64,000 bases of DNA from Caldalkalibacillus salinus (GTDB taxonomy: Bacteria; Bacillota; Bacilli; Caldalkalibacillales; JCM-10596): contig NZ_JAERVL010000001.1 in the NCBI RefSeq assembly GCF_016745835.1, forward strand, positions 310,001 through 374,000. Reading direction: 5' to 3'. Positions 45,847-54,739 of this stretch are shown here, piece after piece; the first letter of the stretch is position 1; each line of letters starts with the position of its first letter. The position numbers and the translations under genes were made by a program. The notes under the pieces are model-generated. The model saw only the letters and a list, made by a program, of their open reading frames with translations. It did not search any database and was not told the origin of the DNA.

Positions 45847-46713
45847 GTGGAGTTTGGTCGTCTATTAACAGCAATGGTGACGGCGTTTGACGTTAAAGGA
45901 CAACTAGATTTACAACGGCAAACTAACGTCATTGATCACTTATACTCAACGGGTACGGACGCCATTGTAGTAGCGGGTACAACGGGAGAGTCCCCCACCT
46001 TAACGAAAGACGAGAAAATTCAACTGATAAAGCATACCGTACAGCAGTCTAAGGGACGAGGGAAAGTTATCGTTGGTACGGGATCTAATAACACGAAGGA
46101 AACAGTGGAGCTAACTGAAAAAGTTACAGCGTTAGGTGTCGATGGGATTATGCTGGTGAACCCATACTACAATCGTCCGAGTCAGGAAGGGTTATATCAA
46201 CATTTTAAAGCCGTAGCAGAAAGTACCATGCTTCCCATTATGCTTTACAATATCCCAGGAAGATCAGCTGTTAATATGAGTGTCGATACGGTGGTTCGTC
46301 TATCCAAGATACCGAACATTAAGATGATAAAGGAAGCGAGCGGGGACTTGGGTCAAGTCACAGAGATTCTCAATGCAACATCACAAGATTTTCAACTATA
46401 TAGTGGCGATGATAATCTCACGCTTCCCATCCTCGCTGTGGGAGGAAAAGGGGTCGTCAGTGTCGCATCACACGTCATTGGTAAGGAAATGAAACAAATG
46501 ATCAATGCCTATGATGAAGGTGACGTCAGTAAGGCGAGCCGCCTTCACCGTGAATTATATCCCAAAATGAGAGCACTATTTGCCGCACCATCTCCAGCTC
46601 CATTGAAGAGAGTACTTGAAGAAATTGGCGTTTCAGCGGGTCCTGTGAGGCTGCCTTTAGTGGCATTAAATAAAACAGAGGAAGCACAGGTACTCTCTCA
46701 CTTTTCCTTTTAA
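45847..46713 (+). CDS. dapA: 4-hydroxy-tetrahydrodipicolinate synthase
   Basis: Condenses pyruvate with aspartate semialdehyde; its product leads both to diaminopimelate and to dipicolinate. The 288-residue TIM-barrel protein has TAMVTAFDVKGQLDLQ, GTTGESPTLTKDEK, the Tyr-containing LYNIPGRSAVNMS, and the Schiff-base Lys in MIKEASGDLGQV. The GTG at 45847 is the likely start, with AAAGGGG about 10 bases upstream; the longer in-frame opening at 45730 overlaps dapG. A strong terminator follows. Confidence 0.96.
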   Translation: MEFGRLLTAMVTAFDVKGQLDLQRQTNVIDHLYSTGTDAIVVAGTTGESPTLTKDEKIQLIKHTVQQSKGRGKVIVGTGSNNTKETVELTEKVTALGVDGIMLVNPYYNRPSQEGLYQHFKAVAESTMLPIMLYNIPGRSAVNMSVDTVVRLSKIPNIKMIKEASGDLGQVTEILNATSQDFQLYSGDDNLTLPILAVGGKGVVSVASHVIGKEMKQMINAYDEGDVSKASRLHRELYPKMRALFAAPSPAPLKRVLEEIGVSAGPVRLPLVALNKTEEAQVLSHFSF

Positions 46714-46750
46714 TACTCAGGGGATAAACAACCCGATACAAGTAAAATAT

Positions 46751-46788
46751 AAGTACAACGTGATAAACAGCGTTGTACTTTTTTTTGT
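46751..46788 (+). terminator. Terminator after dapA
   Basis: AAGTACAACG (46751-46760) and CGTTGTACTT (46771-46780) form a perfect 10-bp stem with a 10-base loop, followed by a run of T to 46786. Confidence 0.88.
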
Positions 46789-47026
46789 TTTAAAGTACAA
46801 TGAGTCTTTCAGTATCAATATTTTGCACTGCCCAATGTTCGGCTTATATGCACTCAAACGTCAGTGAGATAGCAAGATTGTTGAAATGACGTTGATGATG
46901 GCGGATCACGTCGATAAAATATTTTTTTGAAAACTTGTTTTTGTTGTTTTCGTTCATGTATAATTAATAATAAGTGATTTGTGCGGTATTAGTGTAGCTA
47001 CAACTGAATATAGGAGGAAATCGTCA
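46789..47026 (+). promoter_or_regulatory. rnjB upstream region with sigma-A promoter
   Basis: No gene is visible in the roughly 310 bases between dapA and rnjB. A promoter with TTGTTT at 46935-46940, an 18-base spacer and a perfect TATAAT at 46959-46964 would start transcription near 46971, about 55 bases before the start codon. An inverted repeat AACGTCA/TGACGTT lies at 46857-46863 and 46887-46893, upstream of the promoter. Confidence 0.7.
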
Positions 47027-48694
47027 TTGTCAAAAGGAAGCAATCATAAATTATCCATATTCGCCTTGGGCGGCGTAGGCGAAATTGGAAAGAACATGTA
47101 TGTCATGGAGTATGGAAACGATATCATCGTGATTGACGTTGGATCAAAATTTCCAGAGGAAGACATGCTCGGTATTGATATCGTTACTCCCGATATTACC
47201 TATCTCATAGAGAATAAGGAACGAGTGAGAGGGATTGTCATAACCCATGGCCACGAGGATCATATTGGAGGACTTCCTTATCTGCTTAAACATATTCATG
47301 CGCCTGTGTATGCAACTAAACTCACCATGGGCATTATTGAACATAAACTAAAAGAAGCACATCTGCTCAAACATACAAAACGTACAACGATACACGCCAA
47401 TAGTAAAATTCACTTAGGAACGTTTACACTGACATTCTTTCGAACGAATCATAGTATCCCAGATTCAGTCGGGATTTGTGCACAGACCCCAGAGGGGAAT
47501 GTCGTACACACTGGGGATTTTAAGTTCGATTATACACCCGTTAACGGTGACTACGCAGATCTTTCTAAGATGGCTAAGATTGGAGAAAAAGGTGTACTGG
47601 CTCTTTTATCAGATAGTACGAATGCTGAAAAACCCGGTTACACTCGTTCTGAACGAGAAGTCGGTCGAGAGATATCCGATCAATTCGCTAAAGCGGACGG
47701 TCGTATTATCGTAACGACATTCGCTTCCAACATACACCGAATACAGAATGTGTTTGATGCTGCGACCGAACACGGACGTAAAGTGTCTATTATTGGTAAG
47801 AGTATGTTTAATATTGTGCAAATAGCAATGAATATGGGGTATTTAAAAGCAGAGGAAGATTTACTGATTGATCCTGACCAGATATCGAAACAAAACGCTA
47901 GTGACATCGTTATTTTAACGACAGGTAGTCAAGGCGAACCTATGAGTGCACTGACACGCATGGCCAAGTCTACTCATCGGCACCTTGACATTATCCCAGG
48001 AGATTTGGTGATCTTTGCCGCAACACCAATACCTGGAAATGAGAAAATCGTATCGAGAACCGTCGACCAGTTATACCGATTAGGCGCGAATGTTGTTTAC
48101 GGCCTTGAAGGTGTACACGTCTCAGGTCACGGTAGTCAAGAAGAACTTAAACTGATGTTAAATCTCATGAAACCGAAGTATTTTATCCCTGTACACGGGG
48201 AGTATCGTATGCTTCGTCAACATGGTAAGCTTGCCGAAGAAACAGGGGTAGACCCTGACGACGTTTTCTTGATTGAAAGTGGAGACGTCGTTGACATACA
48301 ACAAGGCATTGCCAGACGTGGGAATAAACTACCGGCTGGAAATGTTCTCATTGACGGATTAGGAGTAGGAGATGTAGGCAACATCGTACTGAGAGACCGC
48401 AAATTACTATCTCAAGATGGAATATTAATCGTTGTAGTTACACTAAGTAAACAAAAAGGGATCATGTTATCGGGACCGGATATCATCTCACGCGGATTCG
48501 TGTACGTGAGAGAATCCGAAGAACTCATGGAAGAGGCTTTACAACTCGTAAGAGAAACGTTACAACGCTGTGTGAACGAAAACACCAATGAATGGGCTGC
48601 GCTCAAAACGAGCATACGCGATGCGTTAGGACGCTTTCTATATGATCAGACGAGAAGAAGACCGATGATACTCCCGATTATTATGGAATCTTAA
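47027..48694 (+). CDS. rnjB: Ribonuclease J (RnjB locus) with intact metallo-beta-lactamase site
   Basis: RNase J is an endo/5'-3' exoribonuclease central to mRNA decay in Firmicutes. The 555-residue protein has the metallo-beta-lactamase motif ITHGHEDHIGG near residues 73-83, the beta-CASP region (SDSTNAEKPGYTRSE; TGSQGEPMSALTRMA), VSGHGSQEELKLML and PVHGEYRM, and a C-terminal domain ending RRRPMILPIIMES. The genomic position and GSQEELKLM match RNase J2 of B. subtilis, but J2 there, as I recall, reads HGHDENIGG and NGEYRM, so this one keeps the J1-type catalytic residues. Start TTG 47027 with AGGAGG; upstream in-frame starts lack a site. Confidence 0.92.
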   Translation: MSKGSNHKLSIFALGGVGEIGKNMYVMEYGNDIIVIDVGSKFPEEDMLGIDIVTPDITYLIENKERVRGIVITHGHEDHIGGLPYLLKHIHAPVYATKLTMGIIEHKLKEAHLLKHTKRTTIHANSKIHLGTFTLTFFRTNHSIPDSVGICAQTPEGNVVHTGDFKFDYTPVNGDYADLSKMAKIGEKGVLALLSDSTNAEKPGYTRSEREVGREISDQFAKADGRIIVTTFASNIHRIQNVFDAATEHGRKVSIIGKSMFNIVQIAMNMGYLKAEEDLLIDPDQISKQNASDIVILTTGSQGEPMSALTRMAKSTHRHLDIIPGDLVIFAATPIPGNEKIVSRTVDQLYRLGANVVYGLEGVHVSGHGSQEELKLMLNLMKPKYFIPVHGEYRMLRQHGKLAEETGVDPDDVFLIESGDVVDIQQGIARRGNKLPAGNVLIDGLGVGDVGNIVLRDRKLLSQDGILIVVVTLSKQKGIMLSGPDIISRGFVYVRESEELMEEALQLVRETLQRCVNENTNEWAALKTSIRDALGRFLYDQTRRRPMILPIIMES

Positions 48695-48708
48695 TCATAC
48701 GAGCCACT

Positions 48709-48740
48709 AAAGAGTCACTATTATCAGTGACTCTTTTTGT
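48709..48740 (+). terminator. Terminator after rnjB
   Basis: AAAGAGTCACT (48709-48719) and AGTGACTCTTT (48726-48736) make a perfect 11-bp stem with a 6-base loop and a T tail. Confidence 0.9.
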
Positions 48741-48893
48741 ATGCTTTTTTATAAGTGACAAATACTATCCAAAGCATCAGGCTTATGAATTCAGGCAAAA
48801 AAAGTTAGTCATTGTGTACCCACCATACACGCGATGTTCACTAGGGCCATCGACACTGCCAGACCAAGATGATTAAAAGGAGGACATGAACCT

Positions 48894-49760
48894 GTGATGC
48901 ATTATGATGAAGTCAACCAATATAGACCCGGAGCAACCACCCCGGCTAATCCCGCCCAACCTCAGCCTTCAACCAAACAGCCCAAACAAAATCCGGGAAA
49001 AGGAGGAGGTGGGGGTATGATGGAGAAGATAAAACAATTAGGAACAACACAAGTACCCGCTCCCGACAATTCAGTCCATTGTTTAACGATCGTGGGTCAA
49101 ATAGAAGGGCACCTACAACTACCCCCACAAAATAAAACTACTAAGTATGAACATATTATCCCTCAGCTTGTGGCTGCGGAACAAAACCCGAAGGTGGAAG
49201 GAATATTAATCATTTTAAACACTGTGGGTGGCGATGTAGAAGCAGGTCTTGCCATTGCAGAAATGATTGCGAGCTTGTCTAAACCAAGTGTCGCCATTGT
49301 CCTAGGCGGTGGACATAGCATTGGAGTACCTATAGCGGTAGCCGCTGACTACTCCTATATTGCCGAGACAGCGACCATGACCATACATCCGGTACGATTA
49401 ACGGGACTTGTGATCGGTGTGCCTCAATCCTTTGAATACCTAGATAAAATGCAAGATCGTGTCGTCAGCTTCGTCACACGCCACTCTAATATCAAAGAGG
49501 AATTATTTAAGAAACTGATGTTTCAAACGGGCGAACTGACAAGAGATATCGGGACGAATGTTGTGGGAACAGATGCGGTGAAGTATGGGCTTATCGATAA
49601 CGTTGGCGGACTAGGTGACGGATTAAAAAAATTAAATGACCTTATTGAAGAGCGTAAACCTGAACAAACCGAGGGTCACTATCCACCGAATGAAGAGGAA
49701 GATAACGTCGTCCAGGGCAATGAAGGACGTGACCAGGATCAAGGAGGAATGTTGCAGTGA
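48894..49760 (+). CDS. tepA: ClpP-like translocation-enhancing protease TepA
   Basis: A 288-residue ClpP-class serine peptidase; the B. subtilis protein was described as enhancing preprotein translocation. The first 60 residues are Pro/Gln/Gly-rich. The ClpP-like core has [19 protein letters not shown], the nucleophile Ser in [16 protein letters not shown] near 143, and His in MTIHPVR. The start is GTG 48894 or the next codon ATG 48897, with AAAAGGAGG about 10-13 bases upstream. Its stop overlaps the ylzJ start by four bases. Confidence 0.92.
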   Translation: MMHYDEVNQYRPGATTPANPAQPQPSTKQPKQNPGKGGGGGMMEKIKQLGTTQVPAPDNSVHCLTIVGQIEGHLQLPPQNKTTKYEHIIPQLVAAEQNPKVEGILIILNTVGGDVEAGLAIAEMIASLSKPSVAIVLGGGHSIGVPIAVAADYSYIAETATMTIHPVRLTGLVIGVPQSFEYLDKMQDRVVSFVTRHSNIKEELFKKLMFQTGELTRDIGTNVVGTDAVKYGLIDNVGGLGDGLKKLNDLIEERKPEQTEGHYPPNEEEDNVVQGNEGRDQDQGGMLQ

Positions 49761-49975
49761 TTATTTATACCTCAATGCCCTTAGAACATGTCTTTGATGG
49801 TTATGATACCTTTAACCCAGATTATGAGGAAATTGTTCATCAGGGTGTAAATATGTTAATCGAACCTTGTGGGGTATATCAAGGACGTATTGTTCGTTTA
49901 CTAAGCACCGATCCTCAAGACTTTTTAAATCCTGATTATTCACCTGGCCAAGTGATTCACTTTCGTTCCTCCTAG
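49757..49975 (+). CDS. ylzJ: YlzJ-like protein
   Basis: A 72-residue protein starting with GTG inside the tepA stop. It carries [17 protein letters not shown] and ends in [10 protein letters not shown], typical of YlzJ-like proteins that follow tepA in Bacillus. The function is unknown. The overlap with tepA shows translational coupling. Confidence 0.85.
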   Translation: MIIYTSMPLEHVFDGYDTFNPDYEEIVHQGVNMLIEPCGVYQGRIVRLLSTDPQDFLNPDYSPGQVIHFRSS

Positions 49976-50029
49976 AAGTCGCATGGCCCGACTCCACTCT
50001 GAGAAACACTAGTTCCCATTACCAAGATA

Positions 50030-50045
50030 TGCTATAATACAAGAA
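50030..50045 (+). promoter_or_regulatory. Extended -10 promoter upstream of spoIIIE
   Basis: TG at 50030-50031 and TATAAT at 50033-50038 form a perfect extended -10; no good -35 is seen. Transcription would start near 50045, just before the next hairpin. Confidence 0.7.
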
Positions 50046-50051
50046 AACTTT

Positions 50052-50078
50052 AAAGCCGATGCACCGTCGGCTTTTTCT
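50052..50078 (+). terminator. Terminator-like hairpin just downstream of the spoIIIE promoter
   Basis: AAAGCCGA (50052-50059) pairs with TCGGCTTT (50067-50074) around a 7-base loop, followed by TT then C. It may end transcription from tepA-ylzJ or attenuate the promoter at 50033. Confidence 0.75.
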
Positions 50079-50111
50079 CCTAAATAAGGAGTTAAGACAG
50101 GAGGGTTCCCA

Positions 50112-52577
50112 GTGGGGAGAAAAAGAAAACGACGTAAAGCACAACTAAAAAAATCCCTCGTTTTTGAATTATATGGGTTAATACTCCTCGCAGTTGCTCT
50201 CATTGGGCTAGTGCGACCAGGTGCTGTGGGGCGGGCACTTAATGGTGTTTTTCGCTTTTTTGCTGGCAACTGGGACTTTCTCATCCCTTTATCGCTCCTT
50301 GTTTTAGCGGTGTACATCATGTGGAAACGTACATGGGAAATCAGTTGGAGTCATCGCTCAGCCGGTATCGTCATATTGTGCTTATTTATGCTCGCGATGA
50401 GTCACTACAAACTCGTTTATAATGCTTCTAACGGAGGTCAAATCCAAGAATTGAGTACGTTGGGGCTAACTTGGGAGCTTTATAAGGAAGACATGAGTAT
50501 GTCCTCAGACGATTCAGCCCAAGGGATTGATGAAGGAAAACCCGACCTTGGGGGTGGCATGATTGGCGCCATCTTGTTTGGTTTTTTACATACCATGTTT
50601 GGACAAGTGGGCACGTTGCTCTTGCTGAGCATTATCTTATTGATCGGTATTCTCCTCACGACAGGTCGATCATATATGGATATTATCCTTGGGGTGAAGA
50701 AGAGGATTGGAAGCACCATCGCATGGGTTTCTTCAAAACGTGAAGCGACCAGAGAGATGTGGGATCAGTTAAAAGAAGAAGAGGAAAAAGAACGAGAAAA
50801 AGAACACGAGCAGACAGCCACACCAACAACGGCTGAGGGTGATACGGTACAGGTCAAAGAAGAAGCGCCGACGGTAGACACCCATACTGAAACGTTACAA
50901 CCTGAGAGCGTACCATCAAACGATCAAGAACCCAGTCCTGTCATCCATGATTTTACCGATGTGGCCTATCAGACCGATCAGGAAGACCCTGAGGCTCACG
51001 ATGTGTCACTAGAAGCGGGTCAGGATACCAAGAATACCAATGAAGCCTTCATCTTACATACAGAACAGGGTACATCAGACACAACTGGATTTGAAGGTGA
51101 TAAGGATTCCTCAGGGGGGCTTGTGGCTTACGCTGACGAGGAACAAAACTATCAGTTACCACCATTCTCCATACTGAAGAAGCAGTCACGAAAAAATATC
51201 ACAGAGAAAAAAGGTCTTGCCAGCAATGCGGCAAAACTTGAACAAACCTTACAGAGCTTTGGTGTGAACGTTAAGGTAACGAATGTACATAGAGGGCCGG
51301 CAGTGACTAGGTATGAGGTACTGCCAGATGTCGGTGTAAAAGTAAGTAGAATTGTAAGCTTAACGGATGATATTGCTCTTGCATTGGCTGCAAAAGGCAT
51401 CAGGCTGGAGGCCCCGATACCAGGGAAGTCAGCTATAGGGATAGAGGTGCCCAATGAAGACGTCTCCATGGTGACATTGAGGGAGGTCCTTGAGAGTTCG
51501 CAGTATCATGAATCCCCTTCAAAGCTGACGATCGCCTTAGGGAGAGACATATCTGGTGAACCCATCGTGGCCCATCTGAACAAAATGCCCCATCTCCTGG
51601 TAGCAGGGGCAACGGGGAGTGGGAAAAGTGTGTGTATCAACGGCATTATATCCAGTGTCCTGTACAAAGCCAAACCGCAAGAAGTGAAGCTTATGCTTAT
51701 CGACCCTAAGATGGTGGAGCTCAATACGTATAATGGTATCCCACACCTCCTCACACCTGTTGTGACTGACACTAGAAAAGCAGCTGTTGCGCTTAAGAAG
51801 GTTGTGGGAGAAATGGAACGACGTTATGACCAGTTCTCACAGATGGGCACACGAGACATAGAGAGATACAACGAAGTGATCCAAAAACAAAATGCCAAAA
51901 ATCCAGAGAACAAACAACCTCTGCTGCCATACATTGTCGTGATTGTCGATGAACTTGCTGACCTCATGATGGTGGCGCCTGGTGATGTAGAAGATGCGAT
52001 ATGTCGCTTGGCACAAATGGCTAGAGCGGCAGGCATTCATCTCATTATCGCTACACAGCGTCCGTCAGTGGATGTGATTACAGGAGTGATCAAAGCGAAT
52101 ATCCCATCAAGAATAGCGTTTGGCGTGTCTTCCCAAGCGGATTCAAGAACCATATTAGACATGGGTGGGGCAGAGAAGCTTCTCGGCCGAGGGGATATGT
52201 TATTCATGCCTGTGGGAGCCTCTAAGCCTATGCGGGTTCAAGGTGCTTTCTTATCAGATGAGGAAGTGGACGAGATTGTCAGTTACTGTATCGGACAACA
52301 AAAAGCAGAGTATCATGAGGAAATGACGCCAAGCGAATCGGAAGAAAAAAATAATGACCCTAGTGAAATTGAAGATGATCTTTACCAAGATGCGGTCGAC
52401 CTCGTGGTGAATCAAGGGACAGCATCCGTGTCTATGCTCCAACGTCGTTTCCGTATTGGATATACACGAGCAGCAAGGTTAATTGATGCTATGGAGGCAA
52501 AGGGCGTCGTAGGGCCTTATGAAGGCAGCAAACCTCGTGAGGTTCTACTAACCAAAGACGAAAGTCATATCTCTTAA
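50112..52577 (+). CDS. spoIIIE: DNA translocase SpoIIIE/FtsK
   Basis: A hexameric ATP-driven DNA pump; SpoIIIE moves the chromosome into the forespore. The 821-residue protein has four predicted N-terminal membrane spans (about 18-185), an acidic Glu-rich linker (about 215-340), the motor domain with Walker [16 protein letters not shown] near residue 499 and Walker [15 protein letters not shown], and a C-terminal winged gamma domain ([18 protein letters not shown]). The start is GTG with AGGAGG 6 bases upstream. Position after tepA-ylzJ matches spoIIIE rather than sftA. Confidence 0.94.
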   Translation: MGRKRKRRKAQLKKSLVFELYGLILLAVALIGLVRPGAVGRALNGVFRFFAGNWDFLIPLSLLVLAVYIMWKRTWEISWSHRSAGIVILCLFMLAMSHYKLVYNASNGGQIQELSTLGLTWELYKEDMSMSSDDSAQGIDEGKPDLGGGMIGAILFGFLHTMFGQVGTLLLLSIILLIGILLTTGRSYMDIILGVKKRIGSTIAWVSSKREATREMWDQLKEEEEKEREKEHEQTATPTTAEGDTVQVKEEAPTVDTHTETLQPESVPSNDQEPSPVIHDFTDVAYQTDQEDPEAHDVSLEAGQDTKNTNEAFILHTEQGTSDTTGFEGDKDSSGGLVAYADEEQNYQLPPFSILKKQSRKNITEKKGLASNAAKLEQTLQSFGVNVKVTNVHRGPAVTRYEVLPDVGVKVSRIVSLTDDIALALAAKGIRLEAPIPGKSAIGIEVPNEDVSMVTLREVLESSQYHESPSKLTIALGRDISGEPIVAHLNKMPHLLVAGATGSGKSVCINGIISSVLYKAKPQEVKLMLIDPKMVELNTYNGIPHLLTPVVTDTRKAAVALKKVVGEMERRYDQFSQMGTRDIERYNEVIQKQNAKNPENKQPLLPYIVVIVDELADLMMVAPGDVEDAICRLAQMARAAGIHLIIATQRPSVDVITGVIKANIPSRIAFGVSSQADSRTILDMGGAEKLLGRGDMLFMPVGASKPMRVQGAFLSDEEVDEIVSYCIGQQKAEYHEEMTPSESEEKNNDPSEIEDDLYQDAVDLVVNQGTASVSMLQRRFRIGYTRAARLIDAMEAKGVVGPYEGSKPREVLLTKDESHIS

Positions 52578-52656
52578 CCTCACACAACCTTATGACGGTG
52601 TGTTAAAATAAAAGTGTCGTTATCTATACACTTGTATGGGAAGGAGATTCTTTCAT

Positions 52657-53157
52657 ATGCCCGATTTCCACTTGAAAGAAACATGTGAATGGACACACCA
52701 ACGTTTAAAGCAAATCGCTGCACAATTAGAAACATACTTAAACGAAACCACCCTTAATGGGTTAGTTGAGACCGATGAGAACCCTGAGGATGTACACGAA
52801 TATTATAAAGGGTATTTACAGGATCTCAGGCATTTGTTGGTCAATTGTGAAAACGCTTATGAAAAGCTTGGCATCTGCTTAAGAAGAGCGCAATTTAATC
52901 GCGCTTTTGCTGAAGACGCTTTATACCAAGTGTATCACTCTTGCGTTAACCTCTTTTTCTATCCGATAAATGAATCATATGAAGAGGATGGACGCCATTC
53001 TTATACAGGAAGAGACGCAATCCTGTTTAAAAGAGAGATTGACCCTAAGTTAAAGAACGTCACTTTATCCCTTTCAAAGCTCTTTGAAGAACTGAGAGAA
53101 GATCTCATGTATTATGAAACAGACTATGTCACAACAAGACGTATGCAAAGGAAATAA
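52657..53157 (+). CDS. YpuI-like (DUF3907) protein
   Basis: A 166-residue cytosolic protein that resembles B. subtilis YpuI by the YHSCVNLFFYP and RHSYTGRDAILFKRE segments; this match is from memory and may be distant. It is mostly helical and negatively charged, with no membrane segment or catalytic motif visible. The ATG 52657 follows AAGGAG. In B. subtilis this interval, between spoIIIE and ymfF, holds ymfC and ymfD instead. The function is unknown. Confidence 0.7.
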   Translation: MPDFHLKETCEWTHQRLKQIAAQLETYLNETTLNGLVETDENPEDVHEYYKGYLQDLRHLLVNCENAYEKLGICLRRAQFNRAFAEDALYQVYHSCVNLFFYPINESYEEDGRHSYTGRDAILFKREIDPKLKNVTLSLSKLFEELREDLMYYETDYVTTRRMQRK

Positions 53158-53241
53158 AACGTCCTAACGGGACGATATCTCATTCATAAACAGATACCTG
53201 ACTATATTCCATGAGCGATGAATGACTTATACCTCCCTTGA
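53158..53241 (+). other. Start of the intergenic region after the YpuI-like gene
   Basis: A short CGTCC/GGGACG hairpin at about 53160-53174 follows the stop but has no T run. Otherwise I see nothing up to the nested hairpin that begins near 53234. Confidence 0.4.
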
Positions 53242-53332
53242 CCTAGTATGACGACAAATGACAGGCGCACGGATGACATCATGCATGCGTATCCTGTCAT
53301 AGGCATAATCATACTAGGAATAGGGGTTTTTT
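53234..53332 (+). repeat. Long nested hairpin with terminal T run
   Basis: CCTAGTATGA (53242-53251) pairs perfectly with TCATACTAGG (53309-53318). Inside, ATGACAGG (53258-53265) pairs perfectly with CCTGTCAT (53293-53300), and CGCA (53266-53269) with TGCG (53286-53289). Outside, TCCCT (53234-53238) can pair with AGGGG (53322-53326), directly followed by TTTTTT (53327-53332). It may be a large terminator for the YpuI-like gene, a structured leader for ymfF, or a small palindromic repeat; no second copy was seen in the window. Confidence 0.75.
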
Positions 53333-53358
53333 AAATTTAAAATTTTATGGTGTATTTT

Positions 53359-53388
53359 TTGCGTTTTTTAGAAAGAAATGGTTACAAT
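53359..53388 (+). promoter_or_regulatory. Sigma-A promoter of the ymfF operon
   Basis: TTGCGT (53359-53364), an 18-base spacer and TACAAT (53383-53388), about 70 bases before the ymfF start, directly downstream of the nested hairpin. Confidence 0.6.
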
Positions 53389-53457
53389 ACGGATAGATGC
53401 TTTCACTGTCATCAATCAACACCACATTTTATTTTACGATTGAAAGGAGTTATGTAT

Positions 53458-54738
53458 ATGACGCTTCCTTTTCTCACGGAGAAAGTCAATGATATCCCCG
53501 TACATATATACCCTACGGACAAATATAAAACCAATTTCATCTCCCTGTATATTCGCCAGCCACTCGCTGACGAACACCATACTAAGGTGGCTCTGATTCC
53601 TCAAATCCTGAATCGTGGAACAGAAAAGTACCCAACTGCGGGTCAGTTCAAACAAGCGTTAGAAGAATTATACGGTGCCTCTCTAAACGCCGACGTTATG
53701 AAGCGTGGAGAAGAACAGATCATCGTTTTCCGTATGCAAATGGCCAATGAAAAATTCCTATCAGATCAGACGCCGTTGCTAGAAAAAGGGATCGAACTCC
53801 TAAGTGAGGTGCTCCTGCGTCCGCTGACTGAGAACGATAGCTTCGTTGAGCGCCATGTGGACATTGAAAAAGAGTTGCTCAAACGTAGGTTAGAGCAGAT
53901 CAAAGATGACAAGATGCGCTATGCAAATAAGAGATGTGTAGAAGAAATGTTTGCAGAAGAGCGCTTTCGCTTGTTCTCGAACGGAAGCTTAGATCAAATT
54001 ATCGATTTGTCTCCGAAGCAGCTATATCAGTACTACCGTCAGATGATCGAGTCACATCCGATTGAGCTGTTTGTGGCAGGTGATGTTGATAAGGATCAAG
54101 TGAAGAATACCGTCCAACAGCACCTCCAACTACCACGAGGCGAACAAATTAAGATGCACGGGACTGAAATCAAAAAAGAAGTCGTTGAGGAACGTGAGGT
54201 TGTTGAACGGACAAAAATCTCACAAGGGAAGCTACATATCGGTTGTCGGACCGCTACCGTCTATAATGACGATGATTATGTTGCGCTACAAGTGTGTAAC
54301 GGTGTTTTCGGTGGCTTTAGTCACTCCAAACTATTCCAACACGTACGGGAAAAAGAATCCCTTGCCTACTATGTCTCCTCCAGTGTTGAGAGTCACAAAG
54401 GTTTCATGATGATTATGTCGGGAATAGAATTTAAAAATTACCAGAAGACCGTTGATATTATCAAACAACAGTTAAAAGAGACGGCAAACGGTAATATAAC
54501 TGACGAAGAGCTGAATCAAACCAAAGCAGTATTAGTCAATCAGATCCTAGAATCCGAGGATCAGCCTTTCCAACAGATGGAGCGTTACATGCACGGGATT
54601 ATTGGTCGACAACAGCGCCCTTCGGAGGAACTCATAGAGAAAATAAACCAAGTGACGAAAGAAGATATCCAAAAAGTGGCTAAGAAAATTAAGGTAGACA
54701 CCATTTACTTCCTTACGAGCGAAGAGGAGGGTGAATAG
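53458..54738 (+). CDS. ymfF: M16-family peptidase-like protein YmfF (inactive-type subunit)
   Basis: A 426-residue M16-fold protein. The position of the zinc motif HxxEH is occupied by VALIPQILNRGTEKYPTAGQ, so the metal ligands are absent, which is the pattern of the non-catalytic partner in M16 pairs. Later segments include YGASLNADVMKRGEEQIIVF and LFQHVREKESLAYYV. The start is ATG 53458 (AAAGGAG 8 bases upstream); the earlier ATG at 53452 is only 2 bases from it. The catalytic partner, ymfH, begins just after. Confidence 0.92.
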   Translation: MTLPFLTEKVNDIPVHIYPTDKYKTNFISLYIRQPLADEHHTKVALIPQILNRGTEKYPTAGQFKQALEELYGASLNADVMKRGEEQIIVFRMQMANEKFLSDQTPLLEKGIELLSEVLLRPLTENDSFVERHVDIEKELLKRRLEQIKDDKMRYANKRCVEEMFAEERFRLFSNGSLDQIIDLSPKQLYQYYRQMIESHPIELFVAGDVDKDQVKNTVQQHLQLPRGEQIKMHGTEIKKEVVEEREVVERTKISQGKLHIGCRTATVYNDDDYVALQVCNGVFGGFSHSKLFQHVREKESLAYYVSSSVESHKGFMMIMSGIEFKNYQKTVDIIKQQLKETANGNITDEELNQTKAVLVNQILESEDQPFQQMERYMHGIIGRQQRPSEELIEKINQVTKEDIQKVAKKIKVDTIYFLTSEEEGE

Positions 54739-54739
54739 C

